From the NCBI GenBank assembly GCA_947624985.1, contig CANQMO010000007.1:1-64000 (forward strand): a stretch of 64,000 nucleotides of DNA. Reading direction: 5' to 3'. The notes under the pieces are model-generated. The model worked only from the letters and a program-made list of their open reading frames with translations, searched no databases and was not told where the DNA came from. Below are positions 38,391 through 46,953 of the stretch, piece after piece; positions within the stretch are counted from its first letter, which is position 1; every line of letters starts with the position of its first letter. Source of the DNA: an uncultured Oscillospiraceae bacterium. Its GTDB lineage: Bacteria; Bacillota; Clostridia; Oscillospirales; Oscillospiraceae. The position numbers were made by a program, and so were the translations under genes.

Positions 38391-39014
38391 TTAATTCTCC
38401 TTTTGGGAAAGTGTGTTCAGCTTTGGCTCGCTGTACTCCATGGTGCCAAGCTCATCCAGCGTCCGCTCGAAGGCGGGGATGAACTTCTCCAGAAAGTAAT
38501 CCACCTCCGGCATACGGTAGCCCCGCAGGGTCTCCAGAGACTTCTGCTCCGCCTGCAAAAACTCATCGTTGCCCGCCCGGCGCTCCTCGATACACTTGAT
38601 ATAGGCGGACAGCTTGTCGGCGGCCTTCACCAGCGGCTTCAAGTCCGGGTCCGGCCCGGCCAGCAGCGGCTCATAGGCCGGACGCAGCTCCTCCGGCAGC
38701 ATATCCAGCAGCTTGGCCGAGGCCTCCGCCTCCACCTGCCGGTAGGCCGCCTGGATGGATTCGTTGCGGTACTTGATGGGCGTGGGAAGATCGCCGGTGA
38801 GGATCTCCCCGGCGTCATGGAAAAGAGCCGCGGCGGCGGCGGCGTTGGGGTCGCTCTCGCCGCCGAACACGTCTCGCCGGATCACCGCCAGCGCGTGAGC
38901 CAGCACCGCCACCATGTGGCTGTGCTCCTGCACGTTCTCCGGCGTCACCGAGCGCATGAGCGCCCAGCGGCTGATGTTCTTCATCCGGGCGATGAGGGCG
39001 TAAAAGTTGTCCAT
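38391..39014 (-). CDS. YfbR-like HD-domain 5'-deoxynucleotidase
   Basis: 207 residues. HD-domain ligands are visible as [20 protein letters not shown] and [12 protein letters not shown], and NVQEHS is typical of YfbR proteins. Homologues dephosphorylate deoxynucleoside monophosphates. First gene of the six-gene minus-strand cluster ending at 33185. Confidence 0.83.
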   Translation of the reverse strand: MDNFYALIARMKNISRWALMRSVTPENVQEHSHMVAVLAHALAVIRRDVFGGESDPNAAAAAALFHDAGEILTGDLPTPIKYRNESIQAAYRQVEAEASAKLLDMLPEELRPAYEPLLAGPDPDLKPLVKAADKLSAYIKCIEERRAGNDEFLQAEQKSLETLRGYRMPEVDYFLEKFIPAFERTLDELGTMEYSEPKLNTLSQKEN

Positions 39015-39044
39015 CCCGTACCATCCTTGCTCAGAGTATCCTTC

Positions 39045-39073
39045 ACTATATCATATGTATCCGGATTTTTCAA
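39045..39073 (-). promoter_or_regulatory. Promoter of the yfbR-like-glyS cluster
   Basis: Minus strand TTGAAA (39068-39073), 17 bases, TATAGT (39045-39050). Confidence 0.7.
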
Positions 39074-39077
39074 TCAC

Positions 39078-39106
39078 TTGTGATTTCGGCCCGGGCACGG
39101 TATAAT
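39078..39106 (+). promoter_or_regulatory. Promoter of the O-antigen-ligase-like gene
   Basis: TTGTGA (39078-39083), 17 bases, TATAAT (39101-39106). Confidence 0.7.
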
Positions 39107-39132
39107 GGGTCCGAAAGAGAAAGGAGCGGGCC

Positions 39133-40416
39133 ATGGATCTTCCCTTTCTGGACCGGGCCCGATGGGTCACGGATAAATTCATACTGCTGATGTTGGGCGT
39201 GTTCCCGCTGTTCGTGGGCTTCCAGGGCTACGACAACGGTACCGCCTCCAAGTTCTGGTTTTTCGCCGTGGCCACCGGGGTGTGGGCGGCGGTCGCCGGA
39301 GCGCTGCTGGTGTGCGGGCTGCTGGCCGGGGAGCGGTACAGCCCCCGCGTGCGTCCGGCCCACATCGCCATTGGCGTGTTTCTGGCGGCGGGGGCCGTGT
39401 CCGCCGCCGCGTCGGAGTACGGCACGGTGTGCCTCGTGGGCGGCAACCGCTATGACGGATATCTGACCACCGCGCTGTACGGCGTCATATTTTACGGCGT
39501 GTCCATGCTGGGCCGGCCCCGGCGGCGGTATGTGTGGGCGCTGGGACTGTCCTCGGCCATATGCTGCGCCATCGCCGTGGCGCAGCTTTTCGGGCTGGAC
39601 CCGCTGGGATTTTACCCGGACGGGACCAATTACTACGACAAATTCATCGCCTACAACAGCGCCTTTCTGGGCACCATCGGCAACACCGGGCTGCTGGCGG
39701 CCTATCTGTGCCTGGCGGCGCCGCTGCTGACGGTGTACGCCGCGCTGAGCGGGAAAAAGTGGGACAGGGCGCTGTTTCTGCCGGCGGCGCTGGATCTGGG
39801 CATTCTGGCGGCCTGCGACGTGGACGCGGGGGCGGTGGCTCTGGCGGGCTGCGTGCTGATCGCCGGGCCCGTGACGCTGCAAAAGGACCGGGCGGCCCGG
39901 ATCGCGGGCTGCGCCAGCGCCGGCGTCACGCTGGCCGGACTGGGGACGCTCTGGTTCTGGCCGGGCAGGAGCGGGCTTTTCTATGAAATGAGCCAGGTGC
40001 TCCACGGCCACCTGGCGGACGAGTTCGGCTCCCACCGGGGCCAGATATGGAAACAGGGCTGGCGGCTTTTCAGGGAACACCCCTGGCTGGGCACCGGACC
40101 GGGCACCACCGGGCTGCGCTTCGACATCCAGTGGGTCAGCGAGGTGCGCCACTCCATCGCCCATGTGCGCAACGCCCACAACGTGTACCTGGGCTACCTG
40201 ATGAACATCGGCATTTTTGGCCTGGCGGCCTATCTGGCCGCCATGGGGTGCAGCGCGGTCACATGGATCAGACGCCGGAAGGAAGGGCCCCTGTATCCGG
40301 CGCTGGGAGCGGCGCTGGTGTGCTATTTCATCCAGGACTTCTTCGGTCTGGGCCTGAGCCTGACCGCCCCCATGGCTTGGGTCCTCTGGGGCCTGCTGGA
40401 GACGGATACAAAGTGA
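39133..40416 (+). CDS. O-antigen ligase/polymerase (Wzy_C)-family membrane protein
   Basis: 427 residues, about 11-12 membrane segments. The large external loop has the family signature: SHRGQIWKQGWRLFREHPWLGTGPGTT and then HNVYLGYLMNIGIFGL near residue 355. Such proteins transfer or polymerise surface glycans. No other glycan genes are adjacent, so the acceptor is unknown. AAGGAG lies nine bases upstream of ATG 39133. Confidence 0.85.
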   Translation: MDLPFLDRARWVTDKFILLMLGVFPLFVGFQGYDNGTASKFWFFAVATGVWAAVAGALLVCGLLAGERYSPRVRPAHIAIGVFLAAGAVSAAASEYGTVCLVGGNRYDGYLTTALYGVIFYGVSMLGRPRRRYVWALGLSSAICCAIAVAQLFGLDPLGFYPDGTNYYDKFIAYNSAFLGTIGNTGLLAAYLCLAAPLLTVYAALSGKKWDRALFLPAALDLGILAACDVDAGAVALAGCVLIAGPVTLQKDRAARIAGCASAGVTLAGLGTLWFWPGRSGLFYEMSQVLHGHLADEFGSHRGQIWKQGWRLFREHPWLGTGPGTTGLRFDIQWVSEVRHSIAHVRNAHNVYLGYLMNIGIFGLAAYLAAMGCSAVTWIRRRKEGPLYPALGAALVCYFIQDFFGLGLSLTAPMAWVLWGLLETDTK

Positions 40417-40431
40417 CCGGCGGACAAAATA

Positions 40432-40460
40432 CGAGCGCACCGCGAAAAGCGGTGCGCTCG
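40432..40460. terminator. Bidirectional terminator between convergent genes
   Basis: Perfect 12-bp stem (40432-40443 with 40449-40460), loop GAAAA. Confidence 0.75.
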
Positions 40461-40473
40461 CTGTTATCTGCAT

Positions 40474-42372
40474 TTATGTGTCGCTGCCGTCGCTGTTGTC
40501 GTAAGGAACGACGTTCTGGGTGTCGGTGGAGGTGCTCGTCTCCTGCTGGGGAGGCGACTGGGTCTCTTCACCGCCACCGCCGCCGCCACCACCGCCGCCG
40601 CCGGTGGAGCCCTCGCCGCTCACATAGGGCGTGGGCGAGGGGGACGGGGTGGGCGTGGTCTCCGGCGTGGCGTTGGTGCGGATGAGGGTGCCGGCGTAGG
40701 TCCGGACGATCTGGCCGGTGTAGCTGCCGATGAAGTTGATACACACCACCACGGTGCTGTTGTTATAGACCCGGGCGGAGATGGTGTAGTCCGTGCCCAG
40801 CATAAGGGGCCGGTCGCCGTCCATGATGACCAGGGTCTCCAGATTGGTCTCCTCGCTGATGGCGGGGACGGTGATCTGGCTGGGCAGGGTGGTGATAAGA
40901 CCGGCGGGAGCGGCCATCTCCTCGTTGAGCTTGAAGGCCATCAGCTGCTTCGCCTGTCCCTGATCGTCTGTGAAGGTGAATTGCAGCACCTCCCGGGTGA
41001 GGCTCTGGTCCGCGGCGGGCGCGGCGCCGCCCAGATACACCGGATCGGATATCTGAGGCGTCGTCTGGCCGTTTTCATCCGTGGTCACGGTCCCGGCGGG
41101 GAAGGCATCGTCGGTGATCACCTCGGCGGCCATCTGCATGGCGTTCACATAGTACCGGCTGCCGTTCCTGTAGGTCAGAGTGGAGAGCGTCGAACCGTCG
41201 GCCAGCTCCGCCGTCTCAAGGAGGAAACGGGTGCGGGTCCTGTTGTCGTTGAGGAGCATGTTGACGTCCTCGTCGTCCAGATTCAGATAGGCGTCGTTGT
41301 TGCCGAAGGAGAAGCGGCGCTCGTCCTTATAGGCGTCCCGGTTGGACGTCCAGAGCATGCCCTGGGTGACGGGGCCGCCCAGGCACCAGGTGCCGTCCTC
41401 GGCCTGGATCAGGGGCATATCCACCGTGCGCATATTGGTGCCGTCCAGATTCACCAGCACGCTGGCCACGGGCGCGGGCGCGGCGGCGTCAGTGCCGTCC
41501 GCAGGCGCCTGCGCGGCGTCGGTGCCGTCCTGGGCTTCCACATAGGAGAAGCTCACATCGTCTTCCTCTTCGGCGTCGTCCTGCGCTTCGGCGTCCGCCT
41601 CGCCCCCGCCCTCGGCGGCGGTGGCGTCGGCGGGCAGACCGCTAACCAGCGCCAAAGCGTAGACCTGGTCGTCCTCAAGCTCGGAGGCCAGCGTGAACGC
41701 CTGGGTCTGCACGGTGGGATATGTGCCGTAATCCACAGCCATGATGGGCGTGGGGGTGGGCTCCGGGGTGGGCTCGGGCGTAGCCGTGGGCTCCGGGGTG
41801 GGCTCCGGCGTGGCCGTGGGCTCCGGCTCGGAGCTTATGACCTGGAAGGCAAAGGGCGAAAAGCTGTCCGCCAGGAAGGTGACGGAGTTGTTTTGGATGG
41901 TATATGTACCGATAAGATCCCACACGGCGGTGCCCGCGTTGTAATGGTGTACCGCGAGGCCGTCTCCGTCGGTAAAGCTGGGATCGCTGACGGTCACATA
42001 CACCGGCTCGGACTGCTCGTTCTTACCGGTCCAGGCGATGTCCAGCAGGATCACATCCTCCTCCGGGGGGATGGTATCGGGCCGCTGGGTGCCTTCGGTG
42101 ACGGAAAGATTGCCGGCGGCGTTCTTGCCGTTGCTATACTCCGCGCCCACCTGGGTAAAGATCCCGGGCGCGATGTCGGCCTGGGCGTTGCCGCCGTCGC
42201 CGATGCCAAGGCTGCTCATCAGGGTGCTGCCAAACATCTGCCACAGCAGGAAGCACAGCGCCGCAACGGCGATCAGAAGGACGAGTACCAGGACCCAGAC
42301 CTTCCAGGAAGAATTGGATTTGGACCTTGATTTGGTGCTTTGCGCGCGAGGCGCCATGTGACTACCAGCCAT
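40474..42372 (-). CDS. Large single-pass extracytoplasmic protein with Pro/Thr and poly-Gly regions
   Basis: 632 residues. Basic cytoplasmic start (residues 1-24), one membrane helix (about 24-46), then a long outside part. That part contains two PEPTATPEPT repeat blocks near residue 190, an Ala/Asp/Glu-rich stretch, an unknown domain of about 280 residues, a second Pro/Thr linker, eleven consecutive Gly near 600 and a disordered acidic tail. No catalytic motif recognised. The PEPT linker resembles that of the SGNH protein at 25758. Weak AAGGT ribosome site. Confidence 0.72.
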   Translation of the reverse strand: MAGSHMAPRAQSTKSRSKSNSSWKVWVLVLVLLIAVAALCFLLWQMFGSTLMSSLGIGDGGNAQADIAPGIFTQVGAEYSNGKNAAGNLSVTEGTQRPDTIPPEEDVILLDIAWTGKNEQSEPVYVTVSDPSFTDGDGLAVHHYNAGTAVWDLIGTYTIQNNSVTFLADSFSPFAFQVISSEPEPTATPEPTPEPTATPEPTPEPTPTPIMAVDYGTYPTVQTQAFTLASELEDDQVYALALVSGLPADATAAEGGGEADAEAQDDAEEEDDVSFSYVEAQDGTDAAQAPADGTDAAAPAPVASVLVNLDGTNMRTVDMPLIQAEDGTWCLGGPVTQGMLWTSNRDAYKDERRFSFGNNDAYLNLDDEDVNMLLNDNRTRTRFLLETAELADGSTLSTLTYRNGSRYYVNAMQMAAEVITDDAFPAGTVTTDENGQTTPQISDPVYLGGAAPAADQSLTREVLQFTFTDDQGQAKQLMAFKLNEEMAAPAGLITTLPSQITVPAISEETNLETLVIMDGDRPLMLGTDYTISARVYNNSTVVVCINFIGSYTGQIVRTYAGTLIRTNATPETTPTPSPSPTPYVSGEGSTGGGGGGGGGGGEETQSPPQQETSTSTDTQNVVPYDNSDGSDT

Positions 42373-42404
42373 AATATCACTACCTTATTCATAGGATGGA
42401 CCCC

Positions 42405-42433
42405 ATTATAAACGATTGGGAGGAAAAATACAA
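42405..42433 (-). promoter_or_regulatory. Promoter of the large extracytoplasmic protein
   Basis: Minus strand TTGTAT (42428-42433), 17 bases, TATAAT (42405-42410). Confidence 0.65.
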
Positions 42434-42523
42434 CAAAAAATTACGAAAATTTGCGAAATGGTTAATTTTTTCTGAAAAGGGAGTGGCTTTGGGGCGGATC
42501 GGACGGGGAAAATGAAATTTTCC

Positions 42524-42552
42524 TTGACAGTAAGGAGAGAAATATGTATAAT
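42524..42552 (+). promoter_or_regulatory. Perfect-consensus tRNA promoter
   Basis: TTGACA (42524-42529), 17 bases, TATAAT (42547-42552), 23 bases before tRNA-Asp. Confidence 0.92.
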
Positions 42553-42575
42553 CAGAAAGCTCGCTGACAGCAAGT

Positions 42576-42652
42576 GGCCGAGTAGTTCAGTCGGTTAGAA
42601 TGCCGGCCTGTCACGCCGGAGGTCGAGGGTTCAAGTCCCTTCTCGGTCGCCA
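42576..42652 (+). tRNA. tRNA-Asp (GTC)
   Basis: 77 bases including encoded CCA. Acceptor GGCCGAG pairs with CTCGGTC (one G-U), anticodon loop CTGTCAC, T arm GAGGG-TTCAAGT-CCCTT. No bases separate its CCA from the next tRNA. Confidence 0.95.
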
Positions 42653-42728
42653 GCTGCTGTAGCTCAGTCGGTAGAGCGCGTCATTGGTAATGACGAGGTC
42701 GGCGGTCCGAATCCGCCCAGCAGCTCCA
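42653..42728 (+). tRNA. tRNA-Thr (GGT)
   Basis: 76 bases including encoded CCA. Acceptor GCTGCTG pairs with CAGCAGC; anticodon loop TTGGTAA gives GGT. Confidence 0.95.
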
Positions 42729-42732
42729 AAGG

Positions 42733-42766
42733 AAAGCCCGCAACCATCACCGGTTGCGGGCTTTTG
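42733..42766 (+). terminator. Terminator of the tRNA operon
   Basis: Thirteen-base-pair stem (42733-42745 with 42752-42764), loop ATCACC, followed by a short T run. Confidence 0.85.
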
Positions 42767-42782
42767 CTTACGCGTAAAATCC

Positions 42783-42811
42783 TTGCTATTTTCCGGGCCG
42801 TCGGGTACAAT
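42783..42811 (+). promoter_or_regulatory. Promoter of the aldolase gene
   Basis: TTGCTA (42783-42788), 17 bases, TACAAT (42806-42811). Confidence 0.65.
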
Positions 42812-42841
42812 GGAAAAAAGCGCAAAAAAGGAGACTTGAAA

Positions 42842-43759
42842 ATGCGTGACATCGAAAAATACCGGGGTATCATCCCCGCGTTTTACGCCTGCTATGACGA
42901 CACGGGCGCCATCAGCGCCTCCCGGACGAAGGCATGGACGGAGTACCTGCTGGACCGGGGCGTGAAGGGCGTCTATGTGTGCGGCTCCTCCGGGGAGTGT
43001 ATCTACCAGGGGGTGGACGACCGCCGGCGGACCCTGGAGGCGGTCATGGAGGTCGCGAAGGGCAAAATGACGGTCATCGCCCATGTGGCCTGCAACAACA
43101 CCGCCGACAGCGCGGCCCTGGCCGCCCACGCGGAGAGCCTGGGAGTGGACGCCATCGCGGCCATTCCGCCCATCTACTTCCATCTGCCGGAGCACTCTAT
43201 CGCCCGGTACTGGAACGACATCTCCGCCGCCGCGCCCCACACGGATTTCATCATCTACAACATCCCCCAGCTGGCCGGCACGGCGCTGACCATGCCGCTG
43301 TTCCGCCAAATGCTGAAAAATCCCCGGGTGGCCGGGGTGAAAAACAGCTCCATGCCCATCCAGGACATCCAGATGTTCAAGGCCGAGGGCGGCGAGGGGT
43401 TCGCCGTGTTCAACGGCCCGGACGAGCAGATCGTGGGGGGCCTGGCCATCGGGGCGGACGGCTGTATCGGCGGCACCTACGGGGTCATGCCGGAGCTCTA
43501 TCTGAAGATATACGAGCTGTGCCGGGCGGAAAAATATGCCGAGGCCCGGCCCATCCAGTACGTCTGCAATGACATCATCGCCGAGTTATGCGCCGGGCAG
43601 GGCCATATGTACGCCCTCATCAAGGCGGTGATCCGCCGCCGGACGGGGCTGGAGCTCGGGGGCGTGCGCAGCCCCCTGACAGACGTGGCCCCGGCGGACG
43701 AGGCCCATGTGGTCAAGGCCGCGGCCATGATCGACCAGGCCATCGCCCGGTTCTGCTGA
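42842..43759 (+). CDS. DapA/NanA-family aldolase (N-acetylneuraminate lyase-like)
   Basis: 305 residues from ATG 42842 (GGAG upstream). Class I aldolase barrel with GSSGE near residue 48, the catalytic Tyr in IIYNIP near 139 and the Schiff-base Lys in AGVKNSS near 167. The GS(S/T)GE motif and neighbouring residues favour the sialic-acid-lyase branch over dihydrodipicolinate synthase, but no nan genes are adjacent, so the substrate is open. Single-gene transcript. Confidence 0.82.
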   Translation: MRDIEKYRGIIPAFYACYDDTGAISASRTKAWTEYLLDRGVKGVYVCGSSGECIYQGVDDRRRTLEAVMEVAKGKMTVIAHVACNNTADSAALAAHAESLGVDAIAAIPPIYFHLPEHSIARYWNDISAAAPHTDFIIYNIPQLAGTALTMPLFRQMLKNPRVAGVKNSSMPIQDIQMFKAEGGEGFAVFNGPDEQIVGGLAIGADGCIGGTYGVMPELYLKIYELCRAEKYAEARPIQYVCNDIIAELCAGQGHMYALIKAVIRRRTGLELGGVRSPLTDVAPADEAHVVKAAAMIDQAIARFC

Positions 43760-43775
43760 GCGGGGTATCACAAGA

Positions 43776-44022
43776 GCATATCGGCGGACGCGGGAGCGTC
43801 CGCCGATATTGAGCGGTCAAAAAACGAGTTTTTTGACCGCTCTGATAGAAACTGCTCGGCGGAAGTGAATCCCGCCGGCAGGAAGTCAAAAGCCTGTCGC
43901 ACAACGGCTTTTGACTTCACAGGCGGCTTCGCCGCCTGGCTCGCCCTGACCGGGCTTCGCTCCCGTTTATCCTTTCTTTGACAGTCTGCATATCGGCGGA
44001 CGCGGGAGCGTCCGCCGATATT
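43776..44022 (+). repeat. Hairpin cassette B bounded by two identical 35-bp hairpins
   Basis: Identical 35-bp elements at 43776-43810 and 43988-44022, each a perfect 14-bp hairpin with loop GGGA. Between them are perfect stems at 43811-43825/43828-43842 (15 bp, loop GA), 43882-43894/43906-43918 (13 bp) and 43920-43938 (8 bp, loop TTC). No gene lies in 43760-44035. Confidence 0.8.
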
Positions 44023-44035
44023 TATATGGCCGTAT

Positions 44036-45151
44036 TCAGGAAAAGAGCGCTCGCGCCGCGGCCCGGAACCGGGGGAGGGTATAGTCGAAAAAGGCCCGCA
44101 TGGAGGCGCACCAGTAGTTCTCCGGCCCGGCGGGGCCATCCGTCCGGTCCCTCCGGCAGCCGCCCCGGCACAGGGGATAGTACCGGCATGCGCCGCAGGC
44201 CCCGGGCCGTCGGGCCCCCTCCGCCAGAAACCGTTCCATCACCGGCGAGGCCAGAGCCGCCGCCACCGACATGGTGTGGATATCGCCCAGCCGCCACGGG
44301 TCCAGCACATAAAAGTCGCAGGGATACAGCCCCCCGTCGGCCTCCGCCGCCAGATATCCGCCGCAGACCCCCGCCGCGGCGCAGGAGCTGGGGGGCATGC
44401 CCGCCAGCAGCCGCAGCACGTCGTCAAAAAGCCGCACGCTCACATACACGCCGCTTTCCAGCTCTCGGTACCAGCTGTCGAAAAGGCCCTTCAAAAACCC
44501 GCCGTAGGCCGCTGGCGTCAGGGACCAGGGAAGGCCGCCCCGGTCCGCCTCCAGCGGGTCCAGACAGGGGATGAATTGCAGGGGGTGATCGCCCAGCTTC
44601 CGCAGCGAGCGGTAGACCGCGCTTGGCGCGGCGGCCACGGGCCCCGTCACCACCGTGAGCAGATTGGTCTCCGCCCCGGCGGCGTCCAGCGTCTCCAGCG
44701 CCCGGACGGCCCGGTCCCAGGTGCCGCCGCCGGAGGCGTCCCGGCGGAAGCGGTCATGGATGGTCCGGGTCCCGTCCACAGACAGACCCACCAGAAACCG
44801 CCTCTCCCGGAAAAACGCCGCCCATTCCCCGTCGATGGCAAGGCCGTTGGTCTGGATGGCGTAGGTGACATGAGCGCCCCCCGCCGCGGCCTTGTCCGCC
44901 ATAGCCGCAAGATCCCGGAAAAAGTCCAACCCCGCCAGGGTGGGCTCGCCCCCCTGAAAAAGGAAGTGGACCGCCCCGTCCGGCCCGGCGTAGTCCAGAC
45001 CCGAGCGGATGAGCGCCTCCGCCGTCGCCCGGTCCATGAGCCCCATGCTCCGCCGGGTCCGGCTGGCGGCCACGTCGGCATAAAAGCAGTACCGGCAGGC
45101 CATGTCACAAAGACTGCTGGCCGGTTTTACGAGAAATGTGACGTTCGGCAT
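44036..45151 (-). CDS. Radical SAM/SPASM protein, anaerobic sulfatase-maturase type
   Basis: 371 residues from ATG 45151 (GAGGAG seven bases upstream); the open frame extends further but without family similarity. The radical-SAM cluster is Cys15/Cys19/Cys22 (CDMACRYCFY), followed by FQGGEPTLAGLDFF. C-terminal Cys clusters CAAAGVCGG, PCDFY and CGACRYYPLCRGGCRRD are the SPASM auxiliary clusters. The family converts a Cys/Ser of a sulfatase to formylglycine. No sulfatase is in this window, so the target is unknown. Confidence 0.85.
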   Translation of the reverse strand: MPNVTFLVKPASSLCDMACRYCFYADVAASRTRRSMGLMDRATAEALIRSGLDYAGPDGAVHFLFQGGEPTLAGLDFFRDLAAMADKAAAGGAHVTYAIQTNGLAIDGEWAAFFRERRFLVGLSVDGTRTIHDRFRRDASGGGTWDRAVRALETLDAAGAETNLLTVVTGPVAAAPSAVYRSLRKLGDHPLQFIPCLDPLEADRGGLPWSLTPAAYGGFLKGLFDSWYRELESGVYVSVRLFDDVLRLLAGMPPSSCAAAGVCGGYLAAEADGGLYPCDFYVLDPWRLGDIHTMSVAAALASPVMERFLAEGARRPGACGACRYYPLCRGGCRRDRTDGPAGPENYWCASMRAFFDYTLPRFRAAARALFS

Positions 45152-45193
45152 GGGCCGCTCCTCTCTGCCGTTGACGGCGGGCTTGTCCCTATG

Positions 45194-45222
45194 AGCATAC
45201 CATATAAAGGTCCCCGTGGCAA
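45194..45222 (-). promoter_or_regulatory. Promoter of the maturase-like gene
   Basis: Minus strand TTGCCA (45217-45222), 17 bases, TATGCT (45194-45199). Confidence 0.6.
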
Positions 45223-45292
45223 GACGGCGCGGCGCGGGCCTGTGGCCGCTTTTACCGGCGCGCCGTCCGGCCTCCCGCGTCGGCATAAAAGC

Positions 45293-45319
45293 TCCCCCGG
45301 CCTCTCACAGACCGGGGGA
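45293..45319 (-). terminator. Terminator of the PNPOx-like gene
   Basis: Eight-base-pair GC stem (45293-45300 with 45312-45319), then GCTTTTAT on the minus strand. Confidence 0.7.
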
Positions 45320-45350
45320 AGATTAACATAATATTATTTACATAATAACA

Positions 45351-45743
45351 TCAAAACCTGACCGTCTCAGGGGGCGCGGTGAAGGAACAGAAGGTGGCGG
45401 TGGCGTCGGTGAGATACAGCACCTCCGTATTGCCGTCGTTTTCGTCGTACATGCCCCGCAGGTCGGGATAGGCGTCCAGCATGCTCTTGCGGGCCTGGAC
45501 CCGGTCGTCCTCCACCAGCCGGCAGGCCACCCGGAGCCAGACGCCGTCCTTGAAGGCGCAGATCTCCGCTTTCGGGTCGGCCGCGAGCTGTTTGGCCACG
45601 TCCTTGCTCCGGCCGGTCTGGATATACAGCCTGCCCTCAAAGAGGTGTATGGTGCCGAAAGGCCGCACCCGGGGCTGGTCCCCGTCCACCGTGGCCAGAT
45701 AATAGGTCCCCGCGTCCTTCAAAAAACGGTATACTTTTTCCAT
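45351..45743 (-). CDS. Pyridoxamine 5'-phosphate oxidase-like flavin protein
   Basis: 130 residues. Split-barrel start MEKVYRFLKDAGTYYLATVDGDQPRVRPFG, then LYIQTGRSKDVAKQLAADPKAEI, the FMN-binding pattern of small PNPOx-family proteins. Function unassigned; members bind FMN, F420 or haem. Single gene with its own promoter and terminator. Confidence 0.85.
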   Translation of the reverse strand: MEKVYRFLKDAGTYYLATVDGDQPRVRPFGTIHLFEGRLYIQTGRSKDVAKQLAADPKAEICAFKDGVWLRVACRLVEDDRVQARKSMLDAYPDLRGMYDENDGNTEVLYLTDATATFCSFTAPPETVRF

Positions 45744-45774
45744 GGTTCAAACCTCCGCGGATGATATCGTGTAC

Positions 45775-45803
45775 AGTATAGTCTCTCCCGCCGGACCTGT
45801 CAA
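45775..45803 (-). promoter_or_regulatory. Promoter of the PNPOx-like gene
   Basis: Minus strand TTGACA (45798-45803), 17 bases, TATACT (45775-45780). Confidence 0.8.
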
Positions 45804-45831
45804 TATTACAGGGGCGCCGGCTGGGCCGTAC

Positions 45832-45860
45832 TTGCCGGGTGGGGCCGGATGGGGTATAAT
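45832..45860 (+). promoter_or_regulatory. Promoter of the mutT-like gene
   Basis: TTGCCG (45832-45837), 17 bases, TATAAT (45855-45860). Confidence 0.65.
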
Positions 45861-45892
45861 CGGAGAAAAACCTGTGCCGGGAGGTGTGAGAT

Positions 45893-46270
45893 ATGGTGGA
45901 AGTGGTGGCGGCGCTCATATGGCGTGGGGACAGGTTCCTTATCTGTCAGCGGCCCGCCCACAAGGCCCGGGGGCTTTTGTGGGAGTTCGTGGGCGGCAAG
46001 GTGGAGCCGGGAGAGACCGGGGAGCAGGCTCTTGTCCGGGAGTGCGCAGAGGAGCTGGGCATAGAGGTCTCGGTGGGGGACGTGTTTATGGATGTGGTCC
46101 ACGAGTATCCCGATATCACGGTCCATCTGACGCTGTTTTATGCCTCCGCCGCCGGGGAACCGCAGCTCCTGGAGCACAACGCCCTGGCGTGGATCACCGT
46201 GGACCAGATACCGCAGTACGCCTTCTGCCCGGCGGACGACGCGATATTGCAGCGGCTGATGAAAGAGTAA
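45893..46270 (+). CDS. MutT-type Nudix hydrolase
   Basis: 125 residues. Nudix box is complete: GGKVEPGETGEQALVRECAE then ELG, with ligands Glu in REC-AEE. The start EVVAALIWRGDRFLICQRP is typical of 8-oxo-dGTP/CTP pyrophosphohydrolases. GGGAGGT lies upstream of ATG. It cleans oxidised nucleotides from the pool (inferred from family). Confidence 0.9.
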   Translation: MVEVVAALIWRGDRFLICQRPAHKARGLLWEFVGGKVEPGETGEQALVRECAEELGIEVSVGDVFMDVVHEYPDITVHLTLFYASAAGEPQLLEHNALAWITVDQIPQYAFCPADDAILQRLMKE

Positions 46271-46275
46271 ACAGC

Positions 46276-46299
46276 GCCCCCGGTCGCAGGACCGGGGGC
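46276..46299 (+). terminator. Hairpin after the mutT-like gene
   Basis: Perfect 10-bp stem (46276-46285 with 46290-46299), loop GCAG; little T follows, but it lies between convergent genes. Confidence 0.65.
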
Positions 46300-46330
46300 A
46301 ATGATTTACATAATTTAGTTTACATAAATA

Positions 46331-46903
46331 TTACTTTTTCAGCAGGTCCGCGCCGGATTTCCAGGCCTGACCCACCTTTTCGGCGCAGGCGTAATAGCCG
46401 TTGCGCATTTGGTCGAAGGCGAAGGCGTTGAGCTTGGAGGCGTCGATCCGGCCCATCTCGTCCAGCACCTTTTCATCCGCCATCACGTTCTGGATACAGC
46501 CCAGCACCCGCAGGCCGTAGGGTTCGTCCTCGAACCGCTCCACGGTGCATTCCAGCGTGAGGGGATATTCCTGGATGACCGGCGCGTCCACCCGGCTGCT
46601 CCGGACCGCGTGCAGGCCGGTGCGGGCGAACTTGTCGGGGGTGTCGTTGGCGGAGGCGATGCCCATATAGTCGGATTGGGCGATGGTGTCGGCGCCGGGC
46701 ACGGACAGGGTGAAGGCGCCCCGGGCGCGCAGATTGGCCACGGTCTTATGGCTCGCCTCCAGATTCAGGGCCACCATATCCTCCGCACAGATACCGCCCC
46801 AGGCCATCATCATGGCGTCCACGGTGCCGTCGTCGTTGTATGTGGCGATCATGTAGGTGGGCATGGGGTACAGGTAGGGCTTGACGCCAAAGTCTTTCAT
46901 CAT
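46331..46903 (-). CDS. Flavin reductase/flavoredoxin-like protein
   Basis: 190 residues from ATG 46903 (AAGGAG six bases upstream). The upstream open frame reads through the tRNA remnant and is not coding. It has the flavin-reductase split barrel (MPTYMIATYNDDGTVDAMMMAWGG, ASHKTVANLRARGAFTLSV, SDYMGIASANDTPDKF). Binds FMN; electron partner unknown. Originally the gene just downstream of tRNA-Ser. Confidence 0.85.
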   Translation of the reverse strand: MMKDFGVKPYLYPMPTYMIATYNDDGTVDAMMMAWGGICAEDMVALNLEASHKTVANLRARGAFTLSVPGADTIAQSDYMGIASANDTPDKFARTGLHAVRSSRVDAPVIQEYPLTLECTVERFEDEPYGLRVLGCIQNVMADEKVLDEMGRIDASKLNAFAFDQMRNGYYACAEKVGQAWKSGADLLKK

Positions 46904-46953
46904 GATGATTCTCCTTTCATGTCTTGAAAACGTCGCGTTCTTTGACAGGATGA

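Noticed and set aside
35363-38482. 1,039-codon plus-strand open frame
   Set aside because: Runs antisense through the NadE-like and glyS genes, both of which have conserved motifs; the product is compositional noise.
40474-42372. Eleven-Gly run as a sign of sequence error
   Set aside because: It is in frame, uses mixed GGC/GGT codons and lies in an expected disordered linker.
43776-44022. 35-bp repeats as an insertion-sequence or CRISPR footprint
   Set aside because: No transposase, no target duplication and only two copies with unequal structured content between them.
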